Positions 55,292 through 64,000 of a stretch of 64,000 nt of DNA are shown in pieces. Source of the stretch: Microbacterium sp. LWS13-1.2. GTDB lineage: Bacteria > Actinomycetota > Actinomycetes > Actinomycetales > Microbacteriaceae. Position 1 is the first letter of the stretch. The number at the start of each line of letters is the position of its first letter. The notes below the pieces were generated by a model that saw only the letters and a list, made by a program, of their open reading frames with translations, was not told the origin of the DNA and did not search any database. A program made the translations under genes and the position numbers. The stretch spans positions 930,001 through 994,000 of the forward strand of contig NZ_CP151632.1 of the NCBI RefSeq assembly GCF_040144835.1, in the 5' to 3' direction.

Positions 55292-56379
55292 GCCTCGACT
55301 CCGTTCGTGGTGCGGATCGACTCGACACCGCGTCCGGCGCGCTTGGCCCGGCGCACGCGCCGCGCGTTCTCCGGGGCGAGCCGGAGCTTCGGGTTGATGA
55401 TCTCGTCGATCGAGAAGTTGATCAGCGACAGCCCGGCGCCGAGCAGCGCGATCATGAGGCCGGGCGGGACGAACCACCACCAGGCGCCGGTTCCGAGCGC
55501 CTGACCCGTCTGCGCGTCGTTGAGCATCGTGCCCCACGTGATCGATCCGGTGGGTCCGAGTCCGAGGTACGACAGACCGGCTTCGCCGAGGATGGCGAAG
55601 ATGATCGCGAAGAGGAATTGCGCTGCCAGGAGGGGCAGCAGGTTGGGCAGGATCTCGACGCGGATGATGCGCACCGTCTTCTCCCCCGCCACACGGCTGG
55701 CGGCGACGTAGTCGCGTGACCGCAGCGAGCGCGCCTGCGCCCGGAGGACCACCGCCGAGCCCGCCCACCCGGTGATGCCGAGCACGACGGCCACCAGCAT
55801 CCAGCTCCGCCCCGGGATATAGGTGGCGATCACCATGACGAGGGGAAGGCCGGGGATGACGAGCATGATGTTGGTGAACAGCGACAGGATCTCGTCCCAC
55901 CAGCCGCCCTTGTAGCCGGCGATGATGCCGAAGACGATCGACAGGACGAGCGCGATGAGGCCCGCGGTGATGCCCACCATGAGCGACCCTCGTGTGCCCC
56001 ACGCGAGCTGGGCCAGGACGTCGTAGCCGAGCTTGGTCGTGCCGAGGAGGTGTTCCGGGCTCGGCGGCGACAGCGCCGGGTTGTCGGAGTCCATCGGATC
56101 CTGGCAGAACAGCGGCCCCAGGATGCCGAACAGCACGATCCCGACGACGATGAGGAGGCCGAGGGCGAGCTTGAGCGACATCCGCGGGAGCAGCTGGCGG
56201 ATGCCGCGCCGAGCGGCGGATGCCTCGTCTCGGGCCGCGAAGACCTCGGCATCGACGGGCGGCGTCATGAGCGCGCCGGGAGCGACGATGGCGGGGTCGA
56301 TGGTGCGGTCGGAGAGCGTCTCGGGGGCGCGCTCGAGATCGACGGTCGGCGGTTCGGTCACTTCGACCCTCTCAGACAT
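55288..56379 (-). CDS. Peptide-type ABC transporter permease (DppC-like)
   Basis: The 363-residue permease has an ~65-residue cytoplasmic N-terminus, six predicted helices, and the EAA loop YVAASRVAGEKTVRIIRVEIL. GTTKLGYDVLAQLAWGTRGS is the conserved external segment. It overlaps the DppB-like gene by eight bases and the DppD-like gene by four. It forms the channel with the DppB-like partner. Confidence 0.93.
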
Positions 56380-57367
56380 TGTGACGCGCTCTCGGGTCGA
56401 TGAATCCGTAGACGATGTCCATGATGAAGTTCGCCGCGAGCACCGCGACCGTGATCACGAGGAACACGCCCTGCATCAGCGCGTAGTCGCTGTTCTGCAC
56501 GGACTGGATCATGAGCTTGCCGATCCCGGGGTAGGTGAACACTTGTTCCATCACGATGGAGCCGGCCACGACGAAGCCGAGCGAGATGCTGAAGCCCGCG
56601 ATGGACGGGATCGCCGCGTTGCGCGTGGCATATGTGCGGAGGATGCGCATCGGCTTCAGTCCCTTGGCCTCGGCCGTGACGATGTAGTCCTCCGACACGG
56701 TCGACACCATCATGTTGCGCATGCCGAGCAGCCAGCCGCCGACCGAGCTCAGCACGATCGTGAGGGCCGGGAGGAACCCGTGATAGATCGCGCTGCCGAT
56801 GAACTCCCAGCTCCACTCCGGGCCGTCGGGGAACGCCCACACGTCGTATCCGCCGAAGATCGGGAAGACGCCGAGCGCGACCGAGAAGATCGCGACCAGC
56901 ACCAGTGCCAGCCAGAAGTACGGGATCGACTGCAGCACGGTCGTGAAGGGCACGAGGTGGTCCACCCAGGTGCCTCGCCGCCAGCCCACCCAGGCGCCGA
57001 TCCCGACGCCGAGCACGAACGAGATCACGGTGGCGAGGCCCACCAGGATCACCGTCCATGGCAGGGCGGCGGCGATGAGCTCGGTCACCGGGGTCGGGTA
57101 CTTCGTGACCGAGACGCCCAGGTCGCCCTGGAGCATCCGGCCCCAGTACGCGACGTACTGCTCCCACATCGACGACGAGTCGCCGCCGAGCAGGGCCTTG
57201 ATGTTGCGGACGGTGGTCTCGGTGAGCTCGCCGCCCGCCCGCTGCATCTTCGCGAGGAGGATGTCGGCGGGGTCACCGGGCAGAAGCCTCGGCAGGAGGA
57301 AGTTGAGGGAGATCGTCGCCCACAGTGTCACCACGTAGAACGCGATCCGCCGCGCATAGAACTTCAT
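56372..57367 (-). CDS. Peptide-type ABC transporter permease (DppB-like)
   Basis: The 331-residue permease has the standard DppB length, unlike its counterpart at 41.4-42.9 kb. It starts MKFYARRIAFYVVTLWATIS. The EAA loop is YIVTAEAKGLKPMRILRTYA and the end is VYGFIDPRARHNV. It lies 43 bases after the binding-protein gene. Confidence 0.94.
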   Translation of the reverse strand: MKFYARRIAFYVVTLWATISLNFLLPRLLPGDPADILLAKMQRAGGELTETTVRNIKALLGGDSSSMWEQYVAYWGRMLQGDLGVSVTKYPTPVTELIAAALPWTVILVGLATVISFVLGVGIGAWVGWRRGTWVDHLVPFTTVLQSIPYFWLALVLVAIFSVALGVFPIFGGYDVWAFPDGPEWSWEFIGSAIYHGFLPALTIVLSSVGGWLLGMRNMMVSTVSEDYIVTAEAKGLKPMRILRTYATRNAAIPSIAGFSISLGFVVAGSIVMEQVFTYPGIGKLMIQSVQNSDYALMQGVFLVITVAVLAANFIMDIVYGFIDPRARHNV

Positions 57368-57410
57368 TGCGGCCCGCTCCTCCGTGCCGCGGCTTCTGCC
57401 CGGTTCTGCA

Positions 57411-59087
57411 TTACTTCACCGGCTCCAGGTGCTGGAGGACGTAGCCGGACGCGACCGAGCCCCAGGCGGGCGGGAAGGCGTACAGGTCGTCCTCGGTCGG
57501 CCAGCCCGTGAAGTCCTTCGTGTTGAAGAACGTCTGGGTGGCGTTGATGACCAGCGGGATGTAGGGCAGGTCGCGCACGATCTCGGCCTGCACAGCGGCG
57601 TACGCCTCCTGCTTGACAGCCTCGTCATTCGTGGCGGCGGCCGCGGCGACGGCCTCGTTCACGATCGCGTTGTCGTAGCGGCTGAAGTTCCAGCGACCGG
57701 CGGGAACCTCCTGACCGACCTGCGACGTCGACTCACCGATGAACCAGTCCTTGTAGATCTGGAAGGGGTCGGCGACCGAGGTGCCGATGACGCCACCCAT
57801 GATGAGCTGGTACTGACCGGTCTGGCGGGCGTCCGAGAACTCCTGCCACTGCACCGTCGAGGCGTTGACCTTGATGCCGGCCTCGGCAGCCTGCTCAGAG
57901 ATGAGCTTCGCGGCGTCGTTGTAGTCGGTCCAGCCGTCGACCGAGACGAGGCTCAGCTCGAGCGGCGCGCCGTCCTTCGCGTAGAAGCCGTCGCCGCCCT
58001 TCGCGTAGCCGGCGGCCTCGAGGATCTCACCGGCGGCCGCCGAGTCGGGCGACTGCGGGCTGACCTCGTTCGCCGGGTCGGCGACCCACTTCTGGTCACG
58101 CGGCAGCAGCGCGAAGGTGGGCGAGATGTCGCCGGTCAGGCCGACGAACGCCTTCTCCTTGATCGTGCCGCGGTCGATCGCGACGTTGAGCGCCTGGCGG
58201 ACGGCCACGTCGGTCTGCGGACCGGTGCAGCCGAGGTCCGCGTTGGAGCAGGTGTACAGCACCGTCGGGTCCTGCGGCGTGTTCAGCATGCTGATCACGC
58301 CGTTGGAGGTCACCGAGTCGGGGTTCGGCACGAACATCCCGGTCCAGTCGAGCTCGCCGGCGGTGAGCAGGTCCTGCGCCGACTGGTTCGCGTCGATGCC
58401 GATGTACTGCACCTTCTTGATCGCGGGCACGCCCTCGTCGCGGAACTCGTCGTTCGCGACGACGGTGTAAGAGGCATCCGTCACCTTGTCGACGACGTAC
58501 GGACCGGTGCCGACCGGCTCCTCGTCGGTGAAGGTGGTGTAGTCCTCGACCTCCGACCAGATGTGCTCGGGCAGCATCCAGGTGGTCCCGAGGATCTGGA
58601 ACTCGTTGGTGAACTGGGGCGTCTCGTAGGTGAGCACGACGGTCGTGTCGTCGGTCGCCTCGGCCGAGACGAGACCGTCGCGGTGGTTCGGCTCGTAGTT
58701 GAACGTGAACGCGGCGTCGTCGGCGGTGAAGTCCTCGCCGTCGTTCCACTTCACGCCGTCCTTGAGCTTCACCGTGATGACGGTGCCGCCCTCGTTGTAC
58801 TCGAAGCTCTCGCCGAGCATCGGTGCAGGCGCCTCGTCGGCCGTCTTGTTGTAGAAGAACAGCGGCTCGTAGATCGGACCGAGTGCGGCGTGCAGCACGC
58901 TCGGCGAGAAGGGGTTGAAGTTGGCCTCGATGGGAGTCTGGCTGCCGGCCCAGACCCTGAGGGTGCGTCCTTCGGAATCACCGCTGTCGTCGCCGCCACC
59001 ACCGGCGCAGCCCGACAGGCCGATGCCGAGGATAGCTGTCCCGGCTACGGCGATGAGCGCCGCTCGGCGCTTCGCGTTTCGAATCAT
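57411..59087 (-). CDS. Peptide-type ABC transporter substrate-binding lipoprotein (SBP family 5), possible sugar binder
   Basis: The 558-residue protein has a lipobox LSGC with Cys 27. Family 5 blocks include VKLKDGVKWNDGEDFTADD and GTGPYVVDKV, with VRQALNVAIDRGTIKEKA later. ANFNPFSPSVLHAALGPIYE and WMLPEHIW resemble the branch that includes cello-oligosaccharide and beta-glucoside binders, so the cargo may be a sugar rather than a peptide; this is uncertain. No glycosidase gene is adjacent. The ribosome site is weak (GAGAAAG). Confidence 0.92.
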   Translation of the reverse strand: MIRNAKRRAALIAVAGTAILGIGLSGCAGGGGDDSGDSEGRTLRVWAGSQTPIEANFNPFSPSVLHAALGPIYEPLFFYNKTADEAPAPMLGESFEYNEGGTVITVKLKDGVKWNDGEDFTADDAAFTFNYEPNHRDGLVSAEATDDTTVVLTYETPQFTNEFQILGTTWMLPEHIWSEVEDYTTFTDEEPVGTGPYVVDKVTDASYTVVANDEFRDEGVPAIKKVQYIGIDANQSAQDLLTAGELDWTGMFVPNPDSVTSNGVISMLNTPQDPTVLYTCSNADLGCTGPQTDVAVRQALNVAIDRGTIKEKAFVGLTGDISPTFALLPRDQKWVADPANEVSPQSPDSAAAGEILEAAGYAKGGDGFYAKDGAPLELSLVSVDGWTDYNDAAKLISEQAAEAGIKVNASTVQWQEFSDARQTGQYQLIMGGVIGTSVADPFQIYKDWFIGESTSQVGQEVPAGRWNFSRYDNAIVNEAVAAAAATNDEAVKQEAYAAVQAEIVRDLPYIPLVINATQTFFNTKDFTGWPTEDDLYAFPPAWGSVASGYVLQHLEPVK

Positions 59088-59149
59088 CGTTGGTTCTTTC
59101 TCTCGTGCGGCATTGCAGGGAGGAGTGCGAGGGCACCCGGGGCATTCAT

Positions 59150-59193
59150 TAAGTACTGAGCCCTAACAAATGTTTGAACGTAAACCTAACAAA
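59150..59193 (-). promoter_or_regulatory. Promoter and direct-repeat operator of the second importer operon
   Basis: On the minus strand TTCAAA (59178-59173) and TACTTA (59155-59150) are 17 bases apart. The 9-mer CCTAACAAA (plus strand) occurs at 59162-59170 inside the spacer and again at 59185-59193 upstream of the -35. The 23-bp spacing is about two helical turns, which suits a dimeric regulator. The AT-rich tract stands out in this genome. No candidate regulator gene is adjacent. Confidence 0.6.
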
Positions 59194-59293
59194 CATTCCC
59201 GCCGCTTCGCATCCCTCCGAGCCCGTCGGCGCGTCACGTCTTCGCAACGGTTCACGCGAAGGCCGAGTCGCACGCGTCGGTTACGGTCCCGGT

Positions 59294-59350
59294 TTGGCTT
59301 CTGGTCGTCATGACACTATGATCGATTCCGACAGTTAGAGTCACTATGAC
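59294..59350 (+). promoter_or_regulatory. Promoter and candidate NrtR operators of the NAD operon
   Basis: TTGGCT (59294-59299) and TATGAT (59317-59322) with a 17-base spacer form a good promoter. Two related sequences overlap it. GTCATGACACTATGAT (59307-59322) covers the -10. GTCACTATGAC (59340-59350), with GTCA/TGAC arms, covers the start codon. The shared ACTATGA core suits an NrtR-type repressor acting on its own operon. This is inferred from position and symmetry. Confidence 0.65.
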
Positions 59351-60050
59351 CAGAACAGCTCCTAACGCCCTCTCCCCCGCCGACGCGATCCGCGTGGCGG
59401 TGTCGACCGTGATCTTCACGCTGCGCCGCCTGCCCGGCAGCGACGCGGTCCAGGTCGTGCTCCCGCTCGTGCGCCGCACGCGGGATCCGCACGAGGGGCA
59501 GTGGGCGCTTCCGGGCGGCTGGCTCGACGCGACGGAGGGGCTCGCCGCTGCGGCGTCCCGCACCCTCGGCGAGACGACCGGACTCGCGCCGAGCTATCTC
59601 GAGCAGCTGTACGCGTTCGGCGCCGTCGATCGCTCTCCCACCCGCGTCGTCTCGATCGTGTACTGGGCGCTGCTGCGCGGGGACGAGATCACCGACAGCA
59701 CCGTCGAGAACGTCTCGTGGTTCGACGCCGCGTCACTGCCCTCGCTCGCCTTCGATCACAACGAGATCGTCGAGTACGCGCTGTGGCGCCTGCGCAACAA
59801 GGTCGGCTACAGCCGCATCGCACACGGCCTCCTCGCCGACGAGTTCACGCTGGCGGATCTGCGAGAGGTGTACGAGGCGATCCTCGGCCGGCGGCTGGAC
59901 CCGGCGAACTTCCGCCGCCAGGTGGAGAACTCCGGCACCCTCATCCCCACCGACCGCTTCCGCACCGGCAGCCACCGCCCGGCGCGCCTGTACCGCTACA
60001 ACCAGGATGTCGAGCTCGCCGACCGCGGCCCGCTCGACGCCCGCGACTGA
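59346..60050 (+). CDS. nrtR: NrtR, Nudix-related transcriptional regulator of NAD biosynthesis
   Basis: The 234-residue protein has an N-terminal Nudix-like domain whose box is degenerate. Where a catalytic box has REUxEE it reads RTLGET, so it probably binds rather than cleaves ADP-ribose. The C-terminal ~80 residues form a winged helix (FTLADLREVYEAILGRRLD; FRRQVENSGTLIPTD). In this family ADP-ribose or related NAD metabolites release the repressor from DNA. It heads nrtR-nadA-nadB-nadC. The ATG has no strong ribosome site and lies within an operator-like sequence. Confidence 0.92.
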   Translation: MTRTAPNALSPADAIRVAVSTVIFTLRRLPGSDAVQVVLPLVRRTRDPHEGQWALPGGWLDATEGLAAAASRTLGETTGLAPSYLEQLYAFGAVDRSPTRVVSIVYWALLRGDEITDSTVENVSWFDAASLPSLAFDHNEIVEYALWRLRNKVGYSRIAHGLLADEFTLADLREVYEAILGRRLDPANFRRQVENSGTLIPTDRFRTGSHRPARLYRYNQDVELADRGPLDARD

Positions 60051-60074
60051 CCCCACCCGAACGGAGCGCCCGAC

Positions 60075-61427
60075 ATGCCTGCCGTCAGCATCACCCTCAA
60101 CCCTCGACCCGAGCTCGATGCCTCCGTCGATCACGCGATCCAGGCGATCATCGCGGGCGCGTCGACCGGCGAGACCTGCAACACCGATCTCGCCGCCGGC
60201 CCGTGGGACTTCGACACGCGCCCCGGCTACGGTCCGGGCTCGTCGATGGGCGACGTCATCCCCACGGGGTCCCCGCGCCAGGGCGAGCTGCCCCGCGCGT
60301 ACCGCGAGGCGTCCGAGCCGGAGCTCGCCGAACGCATCCGCATCGCCAAGGCCACCCTCGGCGACCGGGTCGTGGTGCTCGGCCACTTCTACCAGCGCGA
60401 AGAGGTCATCGTGCACGCCGACTACGTGGGTGACTCGTTCCAGCTCGCGAACGCGGCGCTGGAGCACCCGGATGCCGAGGCCATCGTGTTCTGCGGCGTC
60501 CACTTCATGGCCGAGACCGCCGATCTGCTGTCGCGCCCCGAGCAGGCCGTGATCCTGCCGAACCTCGCCGCCGGCTGCTCGATGGCCGACATGGCAGACA
60601 TCGACCAGGTCGAGGACTGCTGGGAGCAGCTCGCCGAGGTGTACGGCGACATGGATGCCGTGGACGCGGACGGCCTCGTGCCCGTCATCCCGGTCACCTA
60701 CATGAACTCCTCTGCCGCGATCAAGGGCTTCGTCGGCCGGCACGGCGGCATCGTCTGCACGTCGTCCAACGCGCGGACCGTGCTCGAGTGGGCGTTCCAG
60801 CGCGGCCGCCGCGTGCTCTTCTTCCCCGACCAGCACCTCGGCCGCAACACCGCGAAGGCGATGGGCGTGCCGCTCGAGCAGATGCCGATGTGGAATCCGC
60901 GCAAGCCGCTGGGCGGGGCATCCGTCGACGCCATCGAGGACGCTCGCGTCATCCTGTGGCACGGCTTCTGCTCGGTGCACCGCCGCTTCTCGGTCGAGCA
61001 GATCGAGAAGGCGCGGGCCGAGCACCCCGGCGTGCGGGTCATCGTGCACCCCGAGTGCCCGATGGACGTTGTGGACGCCGCCGACGAGTCCGGCTCGACC
61101 GACTACATCCGCAAGGCGATCGAGGCAGCCACCGAGCCCAGCGTGTTCGCGATCGGCACCGAGGTGAACCTCGTGCAGCGCCTCGCGGCCGAGCACCCCC
61201 AGCACGAGATCTTCTGCCTCGACCCGGTGGTGTGCCCGTGCTCGACGATGTACCGCATCCACCCGGGGTACCTCGCGTGGGTGCTCGAGGGGCTCGTCGA
61301 CGGCGAGGTGCGCAACCGCATCACCGTGCCGCAGGACGTCGCCGACCCGGCGCGCCTGGCACTGGAGCGGATGCTGGCGGCCAAGCCCCCGGCAGCGCCC
61401 GCGGCCGCCTGGGAGAACGCGTCATGA
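60075..61427 (+). CDS. nadA: Quinolinate synthase
   Basis: NadA condenses iminoaspartate with dihydroxyacetone phosphate to quinolinate. The [4Fe-4S] cysteines lie in AAGCSMADMAD, VHPECPMDVVDAAD and DPVVCPCSTMYRIHP. HFYQREEVIVHADYVGDS is the substrate block. The 450-residue length, with an ~85-residue N-terminal extension, is typical of actinobacterial NadA. It lies 24 bases after nrtR and overlaps nadB by four bases. Confidence 0.97.
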   Translation: MPAVSITLNPRPELDASVDHAIQAIIAGASTGETCNTDLAAGPWDFDTRPGYGPGSSMGDVIPTGSPRQGELPRAYREASEPELAERIRIAKATLGDRVVVLGHFYQREEVIVHADYVGDSFQLANAALEHPDAEAIVFCGVHFMAETADLLSRPEQAVILPNLAAGCSMADMADIDQVEDCWEQLAEVYGDMDAVDADGLVPVIPVTYMNSSAAIKGFVGRHGGIVCTSSNARTVLEWAFQRGRRVLFFPDQHLGRNTAKAMGVPLEQMPMWNPRKPLGGASVDAIEDARVILWHGFCSVHRRFSVEQIEKARAEHPGVRVIVHPECPMDVVDAADESGSTDYIRKAIEAATEPSVFAIGTEVNLVQRLAAEHPQHEIFCLDPVVCPCSTMYRIHPGYLAWVLEGLVDGEVRNRITVPQDVADPARLALERMLAAKPPAAPAAAWENAS

Positions 61428-63151
61428 CCGTGCCCGCGGCAGAGCCCCGCGCGATCGTCGTCGGCTCGGGGATCGCCGGACTGCTGACCGCGCTGCACGC
61501 CGTCGAGCACGGCTGCCGCGTGACGCTCGTCACCAAAGACGTGCTCGAGCACGCCAACACCCGCTACGCGCAGGGCGGGATCGCCGGCGTCATGTTCGAC
61601 GACGACCGGGTCGAGGACCACGTGCGCGACACGCTCGTGGCAGGGGCCGGGCTCAGCGACGCCGACGCCGTGCGGGTGCTCGTCGACGAGGGCCCGGCCC
61701 GCATCCGCGAGCTCATCGCGCTCGGCGTCGCGTTCGACCGCGACACCGCCGGCGGGTTCGTGAAGGGCCTCGAGGCCGCGCACTCGTATCCGCGCATCCT
61801 GCACGCGGGCGGCGACGCCACCGGCACGGCGATCGAGAAGGCGCTGGTCGCCGGGCTGCGCGCGAGCGACGTGACCGTGATCGAGCACGCCTTCCTGGTG
61901 GGCCTCGTGCTCGACGACGTCGCCGCGCCCGCCGCGGGGGCTCGACGGGTCACCGGGGTGGAGCTGCTCATCGGTGAGACGGATGCCGCCCCCGGCCGCC
62001 GCGCGACGCTCCACGCGGACGCGGTCGTGCTGGCGACGGGCGGCGCCGGCGAGCTGTACGCGCACTCGACCAACCCCGAGGTGGCGACGGGCGACGGCAT
62101 CGCCGCGGCGATCCGCGCGGGAGCCGAGGTCGCCGACCTCGAGTTCTTCCAGTTCCATCCGACGGTACTGGCCGTGGGCGAGTCGTTCCTGGTGTCGGAG
62201 GCCGTGCGCGGCGAGGGTGCGACGCTGGTCGACGAGCACGGGCGCCGGTTCGTCTTCGATGCCCACCCCGACGGCGAGCTGGCGCCTCGTGACGTCGTCG
62301 CCCGGGCGATCGCAGGGCAGATGGAGGCGCAGGGCGGACGCCCGGTGCTCCTCGACGCGACGCACATCCACTCCTCGGACGCCGGCGAGCGCGCGGCGTT
62401 CCTCGCGCGGCGCTTCCCGACGATCGACCGCGCCGTGCGCGAGCGGGGTCTCGACTGGGCGCGCGAGCCGATCCCGGTGACGCCGGCCGCCCACTATCTG
62501 ATGGGCGGCATCGCCACCGACCTGTTCGGCCGCACGTCCCTGCCGGGTCTCTACGCCGTGGGCGAGGTCGCCCGCACCGGCGTGCACGGGGCGAACCGCC
62601 TCGCGTCGAACTCGCTGCTCGAGGGCGCGGTGTTCGGCGCGCGTGCCGGCGACGTGATCGCCGCCGACGCGGCGTCCGCGACGTGGAGCGGCCCGAGGCG
62701 TGTCGTCTCGTCGCCGCGCTCCTCGCTCGACGACGGGGACACCACCCCGTTCGACGCACGCAGCGAGACCATCGGCGCTCGCTCTGCCGCGGCGCCGTTC
62801 ACACGGCGAGCGCTGCAGCAGCTCATGTGGGAGCACGCCGGCCTCGTGCGCGACGAGGAGGGACTCGGGGACGCGGCATCCCTCATCGCCCACTGGCGCG
62901 CGCAACTGCGCACCCCGGTTGCCGAGCACGACTTCGAGGACGAGAACCTGCTGCTCCTCGCCACGCAGGTCGTCGCCGCGGCCCGCGCCCGCCGGGAGTC
63001 CGTCGGTGCCCACTTCCGCTCCGACGACCCTGCGGCCGCAACTCCGCTGGATCCGCACGCGGCAGCGGTCACGGCCGCTCCCGTCACGTCGGTCGCCGCA
63101 CTTCGCAGGATTTCGGCACTTCCGGTCGCCGAGGAGGCGGTCGCATGCTGA
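61424..63151 (+). CDS. nadB: L-aspartate oxidase
   Basis: NadB oxidises aspartate to iminoaspartate with FAD. The dinucleotide motif VVGSGIAGLLTALHA is at the N-terminus. NTRYAQGGIAGVM and ATGGAGELYAHSTNPEVATG follow, and the active-site region has EFFQFHPTVL and HYLMGGIATD. The last ~35 residues are a low-complexity Ala/Val tail. The start overlaps nadA by four bases (ATGA). The protein has 575 residues; longer frames upstream are shadows of nadA. Confidence 0.96.
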   Translation: MTVPAAEPRAIVVGSGIAGLLTALHAVEHGCRVTLVTKDVLEHANTRYAQGGIAGVMFDDDRVEDHVRDTLVAGAGLSDADAVRVLVDEGPARIRELIALGVAFDRDTAGGFVKGLEAAHSYPRILHAGGDATGTAIEKALVAGLRASDVTVIEHAFLVGLVLDDVAAPAAGARRVTGVELLIGETDAAPGRRATLHADAVVLATGGAGELYAHSTNPEVATGDGIAAAIRAGAEVADLEFFQFHPTVLAVGESFLVSEAVRGEGATLVDEHGRRFVFDAHPDGELAPRDVVARAIAGQMEAQGGRPVLLDATHIHSSDAGERAAFLARRFPTIDRAVRERGLDWAREPIPVTPAAHYLMGGIATDLFGRTSLPGLYAVGEVARTGVHGANRLASNSLLEGAVFGARAGDVIAADAASATWSGPRRVVSSPRSSLDDGDTTPFDARSETIGARSAAAPFTRRALQQLMWEHAGLVRDEEGLGDAASLIAHWRAQLRTPVAEHDFEDENLLLLATQVVAAARARRESVGAHFRSDDPAAATPLDPHAAAVTAAPVTSVAALRRISALPVAEEAVAC

Positions 63152-64000
63152 CCCGGGCGATCATCGACCGCACGGTCGCGGCCGCGCTCGAAGAGGACGC
63201 GCCGTGGGGCGACCTCACGAGCGAGGCGCTCATCCCCGAGAACGCGGTCGCCCGCGCCGACCTGGTGTCGCGGGAACGCGGCGTGTTCTCGGGGGGCGAG
63301 GTGTTCGAGGCCGCGTTCCGCCTGACCGATCCCGCCATCGACGTCCAGCTCGTCGTCGAGGACGGCGAGTGGTTCGAGGCGGGCGCGGTGCTCGCGGTCG
63401 TGACCGGAGCCGCCCGCGGAGTGCTCACGGCCGAGCGCATCGGGCTCAACTTCGTCCAGCGGATGTCGGGCATCGCGACGCTCACCGGCACCTACGTCGG
63501 CGAGGTGGCCCACACCGACGCCCGCATCGCAGACACGCGCAAGACCACACCGGGCCTGCGCGCCTTCGAGCGCAAGGCCGTGCGCGACGGCGGCGGTCGC
63601 AACCACCGTCACTCGCTGTCGGACGCCGTCATGGCGAAGGACAACCACCTGGCAGTGCTGGCCCAGAAGGGCGTCTCGCCGACGGCGGCGCTGCTCGCCG
63701 CGAAGGACCTCCTCCCCCACACCACGCACATCGAGGTCGAGGTCGACCGGCTCGAGCAGATCGAGCCCGTGCTCGCCGCTGGGATCGGCACGATCATGCT
63801 CGACAACTTCTCGCTGGACGACCTGCGCGCCGGCGTCGCCCAGGTCGCGGGTCGCGCGACGGTCGAAGCGTCGGGCGGCGTGTCGCTCGAGACGGTGCGC
63901 GCCATCGCCGAGACGGGCGTCGACGTGATCTCGGTCGGCGCCCTGACCCACTCCGCCCGCGCGCTCGATCTGGGGCTCGACGTGCGGATCGACGCCCCCT
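63145..64000 (+). CDS. nadC: Nicotinate-nucleotide diphosphorylase (carboxylating), 3' end cut by the window edge
   Basis: NadC converts quinolinate and PRPP to nicotinate mononucleotide. The ATG at 63145 overlaps the nadB stop by seven bases. About 285 residues are present to the window edge. Conserved blocks are EEDAPWGDLTSEALIP, LTAERIGLNFVQRMSGIAT, ADTRKTTPGLRAFERKAVRD and GGGRNHRHSLSDAVMAKDNH. IMLDNFSLDDL and VEASGGVSLETVRAIAETG follow. The end, ALDLGLDVRID, is near the usual C-terminus, so only a few codons are missing. Confidence 0.95.
   Translation, partial: MLTRAIIDRTVAAALEEDAPWGDLTSEALIPENAVARADLVSRERGVFSGGEVFEAAFRLTDPAIDVQLVVEDGEWFEAGAVLAVVTGAARGVLTAERIGLNFVQRMSGIATLTGTYVGEVAHTDARIADTRKTTPGLRAFERKAVRDGGGRNHRHSLSDAVMAKDNHLAVLAQKGVSPTAALLAAKDLLPHTTHIEVEVDRLEQIEPVLAAGIGTIMLDNFSLDDLRAGVAQVAGRATVEASGGVSLETVRAIAETGVDVISVGALTHSARALDLGLDVRIDAP

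Overview
The window is GC-rich actinobacterial chromosome. Dense overlapping operons, GTG starts, promoters that look leaderless, an actinobacterial-type DapD and a MarP-like protease point to the family Microbacteriaceae, most likely Microbacterium. The genus is inferred from gene order and sequence style, not from a database match. There is one complete rRNA operon. I found no tRNA, CRISPR array, transposase or prophage.

Layout. Positions 1-3.4 kb hold the 5' tip of an unidentified gene, a LuxR-type regulator, a Nudix-NYN fusion and an acetyltransferase. Positions 3.4-21.0 kb, all on the minus strand, form a housekeeping block. Read from its 5' end it contains a repeat-rich TPR protein, a HAD phosphatase, a 52-aa protein, tlyA, nadK, recN, pyrG, a Nudix hydrolase, xerD, a lipoprotein, parA, scpA, scpB, rluB, tyrA, cmk and der. 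Most neighbours overlap by 4 to about 17 bases. Positions 21.1-26.7 kb are the rrn operon (16S-23S-5S, minus strand) with its promoter and terminator.

Positions 27-35 kb carry dapD, a divergent TetR/MFS efflux pair with two matching operators, gltA, dapC-fdxA, a small membrane protein and azlCD. A decayed pectate-lyase gene follows at 35.1-35.8 kb, then typA. Positions 37.8-44.9 kb hold the first peptide-type ABC importer, interrupted by an oppositely oriented PH-like gene. Positions 45-47.5 kb are accessory: a CPBP protease, then an AbiEi-like/nuclease-like gene bracketed by three copies of a 66-bp hairpin repeat. Positions 47.5-52.2 kb are gcvT-gcvH-gcvP under a tandem glycine riboswitch. 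MarP and a second complete peptide-type ABC importer occupy 52.2-59.1 kb. The window ends in the NAD de novo operon nrtR-nadA-nadB-nadC, with nadC cut by the edge.

How the genes work together. dapD and dapC serve diaminopimelate/lysine synthesis. The gcv genes with their riboswitch degrade glycine when it is abundant. NrtR, a Nudix protein with a broken catalytic box, probably represses nadABC and itself. ScpA, ScpB, ParA and XerD act in chromosome organisation and segregation.

Three patterns cut across genes. The heptamer GGATGCC is strongly over-represented and forms the stems of several terminators. Several genes have a -10 hexamer six bases before the start codon, as expected for leaderless mRNAs. 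The 66-bp hairpin repeats mark the 46-47.4 kb accessory locus.
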